Assembly (NCBI GenBank): GCA_964342835.1
Contig: CAYFGJ010000002.1
Span: 1-29,410, forward strand
DNA: 29,410 bases
Direction of reading: 5' to 3'
From: GCA-2716945 sp964342835
GTDB taxonomy: Bacteria; Pseudomonadota; Gammaproteobacteria; GCA-002705445; GCA-002716945
The notes under the pieces are model-generated. The model made no database searches. It saw only the letters and a list, made by a program, of their open reading frames with translations, and had not been told where the DNA came from. Positions 15,953 through 24,351 of this stretch are shown here, piece by piece; position 1 is the stretch's first letter; every line of letters starts with the position of its first letter. Made by a program: the position numbers and the translations under genes.

Positions 15953-17461
15953 ATGATATTTCAGAAAAAATATATTCGATTTACATTATTGATATTGGTC
16001 ATGACTATCTTATCAATGTGTGCAAAAAATCCTGTTTCTGGCATGCCTGATTTTGTAACTATTACAGAACAACAAGAAATTTCAATTGGGGCTTCATATC
16101 ATCAAAGTATACTTGAGGAACACAAATTATTAAAAGATCGTGAAATTAACCAATATTTTAATTCATTAGGTAAAAAAATTGCAAAACAAAGTCATAGGCC
16201 AGAATTAAAATGGCATTTCACACTTATAGATAATCCGACATTCAACGCTTTCGCAACGCCTGGTGGTTATGTTTACTTTTATAGAGGCATACTTGCATAT
16301 TTTAATTCTGAAGCTGAATTAGCAGGAGTTATAGGTCATGAAATTGCACATATCACAGCGAGACATGCTGTTCGTGGTATGAGTACCGCACAAGTAACGA
16401 ATATTCTTATTGGATTAGTTGCATCTAGAGTACCAGGTAGTCAACTAACAAATAATGCCTTTAATTTAATGAATCAAATAATTAATAGAGGCTATAGTAG
16501 AAAATATGAATTAGAAGCTGATAAAATTGCTGAAGAATATCTTCTAAGATCTGGATATGATCCCTCTGCAATGTCATCTTTTTTGAAAACGATGAAAAAT
16601 GTAGATGATCTTGAGGTTAGAATTGCTAAAGAAGAAGGAAGACAACCAAATATTGGTTATCATGGCATTTTTTCAACACATCCAGCTACTGAAAAAAGAA
16701 TTGAGGCTTTAGAATCAAAATCAAAAAATAAACAAAAATCTGATAACAAAGAAAAATTTCTTAAAATGATTGATGGGCTACCATATGGATCAAGTCCAGA
16801 TGAAGGTTTTGTTAAAAATAATATTTTTTACCATGCTGATCTTGCCATTAAATTCAATATTTTGGAACCATGGATATTAAAAAACCTTCCGGATAAATTA
16901 ATAATTAGTAAAAATAATTCTTCAATGATTATAAGATATGAAGAATTGCTTAAAGATGATATTGATAATGGTATAACTCCAAAAAAATTTTTAGATGAAG
17001 GTATAAATAAAACATCATTTTTATCTAGAAATGAATTAATAGAATCAGAATCATTTAATACAAATAATTTAAATGCGCATACAATTCTATATTCATCTAA
17101 AGGATTTAATAAAACAACATACAAAAGATTTACAGCAATTTTTGATATAAATAATAAAAATCCCTATAACACACAGGCGAAACCTAAAGTTTGGATATTT
17201 GTCACAACAAGTGACAATTTGAAGGATGATAATGAAAGCAAAATAATGTTTAAAAAATTTTCTAAAATGACAAAAAATGAAATAGATAATGCAAAAGGTC
17301 TAAAAATTAGAGTAATTCGTTTTAGAGAAGGAATGACATACGAAAAACTAGCAAAACAATCACCTTTGGGAAAATATGCAGAGGATAAATTAAGATTACT
17401 TAATGGTCATTATCCAGATCAAGATCCTAATATAGGTGATTTAATTAAGATAGTTGAATAA
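15953..17461 (+). CDS. M48-family zinc metalloprotease, probable lipoprotein (BepA/YfgC-like)
   Basis: Periplasmic metalloprotease of the group that in E. coli (BepA/YfgC) helps outer-membrane protein assembly and degrades misassembled porins. The N-terminus is a hydrophobic signal ending LSMC with Cys23 as probable lipidation site, although Met at -1 is unusual for a lipobox. The catalytic part has NAFATPGGYVYFYRGIL, the zinc motif HEIAH (129-133) and the third ligand in YELEAD (185-190). Residues 260-502 lack the TPR repeats of BepA and end in a segment like the C-terminal domain of other M48 lipoproteins (IRVIRFREGMTYEKLAKQSP). Length is 502. Confidence 0.9.
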   Translation: MIFQKKYIRFTLLILVMTILSMCAKNPVSGMPDFVTITEQQEISIGASYHQSILEEHKLLKDREINQYFNSLGKKIAKQSHRPELKWHFTLIDNPTFNAFATPGGYVYFYRGILAYFNSEAELAGVIGHEIAHITARHAVRGMSTAQVTNILIGLVASRVPGSQLTNNAFNLMNQIINRGYSRKYELEADKIAEEYLLRSGYDPSAMSSFLKTMKNVDDLEVRIAKEEGRQPNIGYHGIFSTHPATEKRIEALESKSKNKQKSDNKEKFLKMIDGLPYGSSPDEGFVKNNIFYHADLAIKFNILEPWILKNLPDKLIISKNNSSMIIRYEELLKDDIDNGITPKKFLDEGINKTSFLSRNELIESESFNTNNLNAHTILYSSKGFNKTTYKRFTAIFDINNKNPYNTQAKPKVWIFVTTSDNLKDDNESKIMFKKFSKMTKNEIDNAKGLKIRVIRFREGMTYEKLAKQSPLGKYAEDKLRLLNGHYPDQDPNIGDLIKIVE

Positions 17462-17462
17462 A

Positions 17463-18722
17463 ATGAAATTTATGAAAATAAGAAAAAATATTTTTTATGC
17501 TCAGTCTGGTGGTGTTACATCTGTTATTAATGCAACTGCATCAGGTATAATTCATGCATATTTTAAAAATAAGAAATATTTTGGAAAATTTTATGCTGGG
17601 AAAAATGGTATTATTGGGGCACTAAATGAAGAACTGATTGATATAAGTAAAGAAGATATAAAACAAATAAACTTATTAAAATATACTCCAGGTGGAGCAT
17701 TTGGTTCATGTAGATTAAAATTAAAATCATCAAAGGAATATAAAAGAATTCTTGATGTCTTTAAGGCGCACAACATTGGGTATTTTTTTTATAATGGAGG
17801 TGGCGACTCTCAAGACACAACCCACAAATTGTCTGAATATTGTAAACAGCAAAATTATAATTTAATTTGTATTGGTTTGCCTAAAACTATCGATAATGAT
17901 TTAGCCATGACTGATAATTGTCCCGGTTATGGTTCAGTTGCCAAATATATTGCAGTATCGACATATGAAGCATCATTAGATATACAATCAATGTGTCAAT
18001 CTTCAACAAAAGTATTTATTCTTGAAGTAATGGGTAGACATGCTGGTTGGTTAGCAGCTTCAGCGGGGATTTTAAAATCAAATAAAAAAGATGCGCCACA
18101 TATTATTCTTTTTCCAGAACGTAAATTCATAAAAGAAAATTTTTTAAATGAAGTAAAAAAAATAGTTAATCAAAATGGATATTGTGTGATTGTAGCATCT
18201 GAAGGAATTAAAAATAATAAAAATCAATTTATATCAGATTCTGGTACTAAAGATAGTTTTGGTCATTCCCAATTAGGTGGAGTAGCACCAGTACTAGCAA
18301 ACTTAATAAATCAATCTTTAAAATATAAAGTTCATTGGTCTGTTGCAGATTATTTGCAAAGAGCAGCTAGACATATTAGTTCTAAAGTAGATGTTCAACA
18401 AGCTTATGCATTAGGAACAGAATCTATAAAATATGCAAAAATGGGTAAGTCAGGAATAATGTTAACTATAGATAGTAAAAAATCAAAAAAATATTCATGG
18501 TCAATTGGTTATACAAAATTAGAAAATGTAGCTAATAAAGAAAAAATACTATCAAAAAAATTTATTTCAACTAATGGGTATGGAATAACACAAGCTTGTA
18601 AAAAATACATTTTAAATTTAATTAGTGGAGAAGATTATCCAGAATACAAAAATGGTTTACCAATATATTGTAAATTAAAAAAAACCCTGATTAGAAAAAA
18701 ATTAAAAAAATTCAAAATATAA
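17463..18722 (+). CDS. pfp: Phosphofructokinase, pyrophosphate-dependent type
   Basis: Interconverts fructose 6-phosphate and fructose 1,6-bisphosphate, probably with PPi in place of ATP. The phosphoryl-donor loop reads NGGGDSQDTT (about residues 111-120), with Asp where ATP enzymes have the second Gly of GGDGS, and the catalytic loop reads PKTIDND (140-146) with Lys where ATP enzymes have Gly (PGTIDND). Both substitutions mark PPi enzymes. EVMGRHAGWLAA and the sugar-phosphate-binding region follow. Start ATG 17463 is one base after the protease stop; TTG 17454 and ATG 17472 are alternatives. PPi-PFKs are frequent in methanotrophs and thioautotrophic symbionts, where the reversible reaction can replace fructose bisphosphatase. 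Confidence 0.9.
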   Translation: MKFMKIRKNIFYAQSGGVTSVINATASGIIHAYFKNKKYFGKFYAGKNGIIGALNEELIDISKEDIKQINLLKYTPGGAFGSCRLKLKSSKEYKRILDVFKAHNIGYFFYNGGGDSQDTTHKLSEYCKQQNYNLICIGLPKTIDNDLAMTDNCPGYGSVAKYIAVSTYEASLDIQSMCQSSTKVFILEVMGRHAGWLAASAGILKSNKKDAPHIILFPERKFIKENFLNEVKKIVNQNGYCVIVASEGIKNNKNQFISDSGTKDSFGHSQLGGVAPVLANLINQSLKYKVHWSVADYLQRAARHISSKVDVQQAYALGTESIKYAKMGKSGIMLTIDSKKSKKYSWSIGYTKLENVANKEKILSKKFISTNGYGITQACKKYILNLISGEDYPEYKNGLPIYCKLKKTLIRKKLKKFKI

Positions 18723-19715
18723 CTAAGAATTATTTCTAACAATATTCTCTAAAGCTTTAATGAATGTTTCATGTTCATTAATACAAGGTATATATTCAAA
18801 TTTTTCTCCATTTGATATTAGAAATAATTCTTTTGATTCTTCATTTATTTCTTCCAATGTTTCTAAACAATCAGATACAAAACCAGGACAAAATACTTGG
18901 ATATCTTTTATTCCTTCAGTAGGTAGTTCTTTTAATCTGTCGCTCAAATATGGTTTGATCCATTCTGATAAACCAAATCTTGATTGAAAAACTATTTCAT
19001 AAGAATTTTTTTCCAAATTCAAATATTTTGCTATTTGATTAGCGGTAATAATACATTGTTTTTTATAAGGTTCGTTTTTATCTAAATAAGATTTTGGTAT
19101 ACCATGAAATGAAAATAATAACTTTTGACATGGTCCATTCTTTTTTTGAAATGCTTTGATAATCTCTGCTGAAGATTGAATATATAAATCTTCTTGAAAA
19201 AAATCTCTAATTATTTTTATTTGCACATTAGATAATATATTATTTTGACTAATAACTGTGTTTATTTTTTCTTCAATAGATTTAGTCGTAGTAGTAGAAT
19301 ATTGAGGAAACATTGGAATAATAATTATTTTTTTATAACCATTTAGACATAGAGATAATAATTTTGATTCTATAGATGGTGTTCCATATCTCATAGCGAA
19401 ATCAACAAAAAATTTTTGTGATTTCTTTGTATTTAAATAACTTTGTAGTAACTTTGCTTGTTTAACTGTATGAACTAAAAGTGGAGATCCATCTTTTGTC
19501 CAAATTTTTTTATATAGTTCTGCACTTTTTTTAGGTCTAGTATTGAGAATTATGCCAAATAGAATGGGTAACCAAATTATTCTTGGTAAACGTATTACAT
19601 TTTTATCCATTAAAAATTCTCGTAGATATTTTTTTACTTCAAAAGTATTAGGTTCTTTGGGCGTTCCAAGATTAATTAATAAAACAGCTGTGTCGTCTCT
19701 TTCAGTAGGCATCAT
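18723..19715 (-). CDS. hemH: Ferrochelatase
   Basis: Inserts Fe(II) into protoporphyrin IX, the last step of protohaem synthesis. The 330 residues show LLINLGTPKEP, the active-site His204 in FSFHGIPKSY, FQSRFGLSEWIKPY, and the acidic CPGFVSDCLETLEEI (about 276-290). It is convergent with pfp with no base between the two stop codons. It lies 20 bases after the HNH-family gene on the same strand and is probably read from that gene's promoter. It serves haem needs such as the cytochrome c5-type protein encoded nearby. Confidence 0.97.
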   Translation of the reverse strand: MMPTERDDTAVLLINLGTPKEPNTFEVKKYLREFLMDKNVIRLPRIIWLPILFGIILNTRPKKSAELYKKIWTKDGSPLLVHTVKQAKLLQSYLNTKKSQKFFVDFAMRYGTPSIESKLLSLCLNGYKKIIIIPMFPQYSTTTTKSIEEKINTVISQNNILSNVQIKIIRDFFQEDLYIQSSAEIIKAFQKKNGPCQKLLFSFHGIPKSYLDKNEPYKKQCIITANQIAKYLNLEKNSYEIVFQSRFGLSEWIKPYLSDRLKELPTEGIKDIQVFCPGFVSDCLETLEEINEESKELFLISNGEKFEYIPCINEHETFIKALENIVRNNS

Positions 19716-19735
19716 ATATGTATCTTAAAATATTA

Positions 19736-20329
19736 TTAATAAGTTGTGTATCTTTGAAAAAGCGGGCTGTTCTTAGATATATGAGATATTAGAAATTCCA
19801 TTTGATCAGTTAATATTTTGCGACCTCTTAGTATTAAATATTCTACTCTTGAGGGACTAAATGGTATTGCTATAAGAAGCATTCTAGCATCCTCTGGAGT
19901 TCTTCCTCCTTTATGATTGTTACATCTTCTACATGCAGTAACCACATTTGTCCATGAATCAGTGCCTCCAAGAGATATTGGTAATACATGATCTCTAGAT
20001 AATTCCTTCACAAGAAAAACATTTCCACAATACATACATGTATTAGCATCACGCTTGAATAACGTAACATTAGTAAGAGGCGGAGTATATGCAGAATAGT
20101 CCAATTTTGTGTGATTTCTCGTTGCAATTATAGAATTTAATGAAATACTGCTCTGACAACTCAATACACGATTATAGCCACCTCTGATGAGCATAGATGA
20201 GGATCCACATTCATATGCAATTTGATCATTGCAATAAAGACGTACAGCTGTCTGATAATTTATCCAACCAGTAGGCTGGCCAGCTGAATTTAATCTAAGT
20301 ATTTGTTGTGTTCCGTACATATTAAACAT
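19736..20329 (-). CDS. HNH endonuclease family protein
   Basis: 197 residues of an HNH-domain family widely conserved in beta- and gammaproteobacteria, recognised by its N-terminus (RLNSAGQPTGWINYQTAV...) and C-terminal zinc-bound HNH domain. The domain shows CMYC (98-101), SRDHVLPISLGG with the first His at 114, NVVTACRRCNNHKGGR with Asn128, Cys133, Cys136 and His139. The family is chromosomal and not tied to a restriction system; its job is unknown. G+C is near 30-40% in the lines I counted, against about 25% in hemH. A GGGA ribosome-binding site lies 5 bases before ATG 20329. Confidence 0.85.
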   Translation of the reverse strand: MFNMYGTQQILRLNSAGQPTGWINYQTAVRLYCNDQIAYECGSSSMLIRGGYNRVLSCQSSISLNSIIATRNHTKLDYSAYTPPLTNVTLFKRDANTCMYCGNVFLVKELSRDHVLPISLGGTDSWTNVVTACRRCNNHKGGRTPEDARMLLIAIPFSPSRVEYLILRGRKILTDQMEFLISHISKNSPLFQRYTTY

Positions 20330-20362
20330 TATAGTCCCAATATATTAACTTTTAGTGAAACC

Positions 20363-20391
20363 ATTATATGCACTTAAATAAGACATTAAAA
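20363..20391 (-). promoter_or_regulatory. Putative promoter of the HNH-hemH pair
   Basis: On the minus strand a perfect TATAAT (20368-20363) is preceded, 17 bases upstream, by a weak -35 (TTTTAA, 20391-20386). Transcription would begin near 20356, giving a leader of about 27 bases that contains the GGGA ribosome-binding site. Chance matches are common in such AT-rich DNA. Confidence 0.35.
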
Positions 20392-20653
20392 TATTAATAT
20401 TAAATAATATTCGTTATATTGCTCATTATTAGGTAACTTTTTCAAATATAATGTGCACTTTTATGGAAAATATGTAGTTTATTAACAGTTTTGTATATAA
20501 ATGATAAAACATGAGTTTATTAGAAATTATTTCATACAAAAGAAATATATTATCGATAAGTTATTGATAAACATAATAATATTATAATTGCTTATAAATT
20601 GTACGATTTGGTAAAGATCAATCGATTTGTCAATTAGTTAGATAAATGACTGC

Positions 20654-20688
20654 TTATCCACAATTTTATCCACAAAATCTGTGGATAA
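20654..20688. promoter_or_regulatory. Three consensus DnaA boxes
   Basis: Three exact matches to the strong E. coli DnaA box TTATCCACA within 35 bases, two direct and one inverted. Three perfect 9-mers so close together cannot reasonably be chance. They lie 61 bases before the priA start codon. Confidence 0.9.
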
Positions 20689-20734
20689 TCATATTATCAA
20701 AATATTCAAAATATAAAAAAATAACTAACGTATG

Positions 20735-20740
20735 TATAAT
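20735..20740 (+). promoter_or_regulatory. Putative -10 element for priA
   Basis: A perfect TATAAT stands 8 bases before the priA ATG. The predicted start of transcription (about 20747) would give a nearly leaderless mRNA; no Shine-Dalgarno is seen and no good -35 is present. The DnaA boxes lie about 50 bases upstream, where a bound regulator could act. Confidence 0.3.
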
Positions 20741-20748
20741 TTAAAATT

Positions 20749-22749
20749 ATGGCAAATATCATCAATATTGTACTAGATATTCCAATCTATCATTCTTTTG
20801 ATTATTCAACACCAGTAGGTTTCAAAAAATTACAAGCGGGAGTACGTGTAGAAGTACCTTTTGGTAAGAGGAAATTAATAGGTATAGTAATTTCGAAAAA
20901 AGATGGGGCATCACTAGATAATAAAAATAAATTTGATCTGAAGAAGATTGCTTCTGTTATTGATGAAAAACCAATATTGGACAAAAAAATTATGGATTTA
21001 TGTCAATGGAGTTCTAATTATTATCAATATCCTCTAGGACAAGTAATTTTCACAGCAATACCACCTCTTTTACGAAAAGGTCGAGTAATAAAAACAATAA
21101 AACAAGAAAAAAGTAATCACATTATAGACTCATCAAAGCCTCCTATAATATTAAATCAAGAACAAAATTTAGTTTTTTCTAAAATAAAAAAAGGATTAAA
21201 TAAATTCAACAGTTACTTGATTGAAGGAATAACAGGAAGTGGTAAAACTGAATTATATATCAAGATCTCAGAATTCATAATATCAAAAAGAGCTCAAGTG
21301 CTTATAATAGTACCAGAAATTAATTTAACACCACAAACAATAAAACGTTTTGAAAAATATTTAAATTCTAATATTGGAGCTTATCATTCATCGTTGACAG
21401 AATCTAAAAAATTAGAAATGTGGTCCAAATGCAAAAATGGTGAAATAGACATTATAATAGGAACAAGATCATCTTCTTTTTTACCTTTTAATAATTTAAA
21501 ACTAATTATTGTTGATGAGGAACATGATAATTCACTTAAACAACAAGAAAAATTTAGATATCATGCACGAGATATTGCTATTGTTAGAGCAATGAAAAAT
21601 AATATTCCTATAATTTTAGGTAGTGCAACTCCATCATTTGAAACTATACAAAATTGTAAAACAAAAAAATTTGTAAAATTTGAACTAAAAAAGAGATTTC
21701 ACAAGACTGACCTGCCAAAGATTATGGTCATTAATAGTAATATTGATGAACCTATAGATGGTATTTCTAATGAATTAAGAAAAAATATTCAAAAAGAATT
21801 AGAAAATAAAAAACAAATATTATTATTTATAGGAAGAAGAGGATATAGTAATGCACTAATTTGTAAAAATTGTGATTGGATAAGTAAATGCACTAAATGT
21901 GATTCTTATATGACCTATCATAATATATCTAAAACTCTTTGGTGTCATTATTGTGGTTTTAGAAAAAGATTTGATTCTACTAAATTATGCCAATGCAAAA
22001 ATAATTCTAATATATTACCTGTCGGTTATGGTACAGAAAAAATTGAAAAAAAACTTAATGATTTATTCCCAAGTTCAAGAGTTATGAGGATTGATAGTGA
22101 TACTATAACAAATAATAAAAAACTTATTGAGTTTATAGAAAATGCAAATTCAGGACAAATAGATATTTTGATTGGAACACAAATGCTAGTCAAAGGACAC
22201 GATTTCCCAAATGTCTCCCTGGTTGGAATTATAGATATTGATTCTGGTTTATATAGTCTAGATTTCAGAGGACTAGAAAAAACCGCTCAATTAATTACAC
22301 AAGTATCTGGAAGATCTGGTAGACATCAAACACAAGGTAAAGTAATTATCCAAACAAGAAAACCTAATCATCCTCTTATATTGGAACTTCTGAAAAATGG
22401 TTACAAAAATTTCTCTGAAAAAGCATTAATAGAAAGAAAAGAAGCCTTATTGCCACCTTTCAGTTATATCGCTCTACTTAGAGCTTCTTCATTAAAAAAA
22501 AATGATAGTCAAAATTTTCTAGAAAATATAAAAAATTATTTTAAAAATGATAATAATGTAAAATTTTTAGGCCCCGCTCCTGCCCCAATTGCTAAGAGAA
22601 ATAATAGATATACATTTCAAATGATGATTAGTTCTTTAAATAGGAAATTTTTACTACTAAAATCTCATCAAATAAGAGAATATATATTAAAAAGAAAATT
22701 AAATAATATAAAATGGTCAATTGATGTTGATCCAATAGATTTGTATTAA
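20749..22749 (+). CDS. priA: Primosomal protein N' (replication-restart helicase PriA), shortened
   Basis: 3'-to-5' DNA helicase that reloads the replisome at stalled forks. The N-terminal 3'-end-binding domain (residues 1-105, VLDIPIYHSFDY..., VRVEVPFGKRK, LLRKGR) is followed by only about 22 residues before LNQEQ, where E. coli has about 90: the winged-helix domain appears to be missing, accounting for 666 residues against 732. The helicase shows Walker A GITGSGKT (160-167), DEEH (256-259), GSATPS and IGTQMLVKGHDFP. Zinc-binding cysteines are 372/375, 381/384, 399/402 and 414/416; the last pair is C-x-C, not C-x-x-C. argS follows 12 bases later, as in pseudomonads. Confidence 0.95.
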   Translation: MANIINIVLDIPIYHSFDYSTPVGFKKLQAGVRVEVPFGKRKLIGIVISKKDGASLDNKNKFDLKKIASVIDEKPILDKKIMDLCQWSSNYYQYPLGQVIFTAIPPLLRKGRVIKTIKQEKSNHIIDSSKPPIILNQEQNLVFSKIKKGLNKFNSYLIEGITGSGKTELYIKISEFIISKRAQVLIIVPEINLTPQTIKRFEKYLNSNIGAYHSSLTESKKLEMWSKCKNGEIDIIIGTRSSSFLPFNNLKLIIVDEEHDNSLKQQEKFRYHARDIAIVRAMKNNIPIILGSATPSFETIQNCKTKKFVKFELKKRFHKTDLPKIMVINSNIDEPIDGISNELRKNIQKELENKKQILLFIGRRGYSNALICKNCDWISKCTKCDSYMTYHNISKTLWCHYCGFRKRFDSTKLCQCKNNSNILPVGYGTEKIEKKLNDLFPSSRVMRIDSDTITNNKKLIEFIENANSGQIDILIGTQMLVKGHDFPNVSLVGIIDIDSGLYSLDFRGLEKTAQLITQVSGRSGRHQTQGKVIIQTRKPNHPLILELLKNGYKNFSEKALIERKEALLPPFSYIALLRASSLKKNDSQNFLENIKNYFKNDNNVKFLGPAPAPIAKRNNRYTFQMMISSLNRKFLLLKSHQIREYILKRKLNNIKWSIDVDPIDLY

Positions 22750-22761
22750 TGAGTATATATT

Positions 22762-24351
22762 TTGAAAGATATCCTAAAAAAAGCAATAATTAAATCTCTT
22801 ATAGATAGAATCGAAGAGACAGAATTAATTTCAGAAGTAGAAATTCAACAAGCTACAACAAAACATATCGAAGTTGATTATTTCTCAAATATTGCAATGA
22901 AATTATCAAAAAGATTAAATGATAATCCAATAAATATAGCTAATCAAATTGTTAAAAAACTTAATATATATAAAGAATTTACATGTAAAGTTGAAAAACC
23001 AGGTTATATTAATTTTCAAATAAATCAATCAGAGAAAAATCATATTATAAAATTAATATTGGATTCTAAAGATTTGTTATCATCATGCAAAAGTGATAAA
23101 CCAAAAAAAATAAATGTTGAATTTGTTTCCGCTAATCCAACAGGACCACTACATGTTGGTCATGGAAGAGGTGTGGTATATGGAAATATAATTGCTAAAT
23201 TCTTAAAAATACAAGGACATACTGTGGTTAAGGAATACTACATAAATGATTTTGGAAATCAAATGGAAAAACTGATAGAAAGTATTTTTGTACATATAGA
23301 TGATGAACATATTAAATCAAAGGATAAAGATTTATACCTAGGTGATTATATAAAAAAGATAGCATTTGATTTAAAACAAGATTTAGGTAATAACTATAAT
23401 AAAAAATCCAAAGAAACGAAAAAATATATTTTAGATAAAATAATAAATCTTATAAAAGTACCATTACATGGTCTCGATATTGTTTTTGATAATTGGTTTT
23501 ATGAAACATCATTGTTTAAAGATAATTTAGTATCCAAAATTATTGATAAACTAAAAGAAAAAAAATATACAATCGAAAATGATGGAGCGCTTATGTTTAA
23601 TGCAGATGAACCAAGAGTTCTAATCAAGTCTAATGGAGACTATACTTATTTTGCAACTGACTTGGCATACCATGATTTAAAAATGAAAAATTATGATACG
23701 GTAATAAATGTTTGGGGTGCTGATCATCATGGCTATGTTCCAAGAATTAAACTTGGATTAGAAGCACTTGGTCATGATATTCAAAATCTTGATATTCATC
23801 TAATTCAATTTGCTAATTTATTTAGAGGGAATGAGAAAATTTCAATGTCGACTAGAAAAGGTGATTTTGTTGAATTAGAAACACTACGGAAAGAAATTGG
23901 AAATGATGCAATGAATTTCTTTTATTTAACTAAAAATAAAGATCAACATTTAGACTTTGATTTGAATACTGCAATTGAAGAAAATAAAAATAATCCTGTT
24001 TATTACATACAATATGCATATGCAAGAATTAATAAAATTTTGAGTAAAATAAATAATATAAATAATTATAAATTTGATCCAACAAGCTTAAATCATAAAA
24101 ATGAAAAAGATATAATATCAATACTTAATAATTTTGATGATACATGTAAAAATACAATATTAAAGTTACAACCTCATCTTATGACGAATTATCTTATCAA
24201 ACTTGCACAAAATTTTCATAGTTATTATGCAAATGTAAAAATATTGACAGATAAAATTGATTACAACAAAATTCATCTAATAAGAGCTGTTCAGAAAATA
24301 TTAAATACTGGATTAAATTTACTAAATATTAATGCGCCAAAGGAAATGTAA
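22762..24351 (+). CDS. argS: Arginyl-tRNA synthetase
   Basis: Class I aminoacyl-tRNA synthetase charging tRNA-Arg. It has the N-terminal Add1 domain (EVDYFSNIAMKLSKRL, KPGYINFQI), SANPTGPLHVGHGRG carrying the HIGH-type motif (131-134), VWGADHHGYVPRIK, and MSTRKGDFVELETL in the KMSK position; the DALR anticodon-binding domain is at the C-terminus. Length is 529. The start is TTG at 22762, which matches the usual first residue (MKDILKKAI...); the nearby ATG at 22749 is out of frame. Its stop overlaps the next start (TAATG). A tRNA-Arg(CCG) gene lies about 4.4 kb further on. Confidence 0.96.
   Translation: MKDILKKAIIKSLIDRIEETELISEVEIQQATTKHIEVDYFSNIAMKLSKRLNDNPINIANQIVKKLNIYKEFTCKVEKPGYINFQINQSEKNHIIKLILDSKDLLSSCKSDKPKKINVEFVSANPTGPLHVGHGRGVVYGNIIAKFLKIQGHTVVKEYYINDFGNQMEKLIESIFVHIDDEHIKSKDKDLYLGDYIKKIAFDLKQDLGNNYNKKSKETKKYILDKIINLIKVPLHGLDIVFDNWFYETSLFKDNLVSKIIDKLKEKKYTIENDGALMFNADEPRVLIKSNGDYTYFATDLAYHDLKMKNYDTVINVWGADHHGYVPRIKLGLEALGHDIQNLDIHLIQFANLFRGNEKISMSTRKGDFVELETLRKEIGNDAMNFFYLTKNKDQHLDFDLNTAIEENKNNPVYYIQYAYARINKILSKINNINNYKFDPTSLNHKNEKDIISILNNFDDTCKNTILKLQPHLMTNYLIKLAQNFHSYYANVKILTDKIDYNKIHLIRAVQKILNTGLNLLNINAPKEM

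Larger units (their letters stand above)
20330..20748. other. AT-rich non-coding region with a DnaA-box cluster: candidate oriC
   Basis: This 419-base gap is the clearest non-coding stretch of the window apart from 27511-27949. Bases 20341-20640 are only about 15-23% G+C, suitable for a duplex-unwinding element. Next to it lie three perfect TTATCCACA boxes: 20654-20662 and 20666-20674 on the plus strand, and 20680-20688 on the minus strand, with gaps of 3 and 5 bases. One GATC is present (20616-20619), unlike Dam-rich enterobacterial origins. No dnaA, dnaN, gyrB, rpmH or gidA is in the window. Alternatives are DnaA-controlled transcription of priA or a DnaA-titrating site. Confidence 0.6.
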
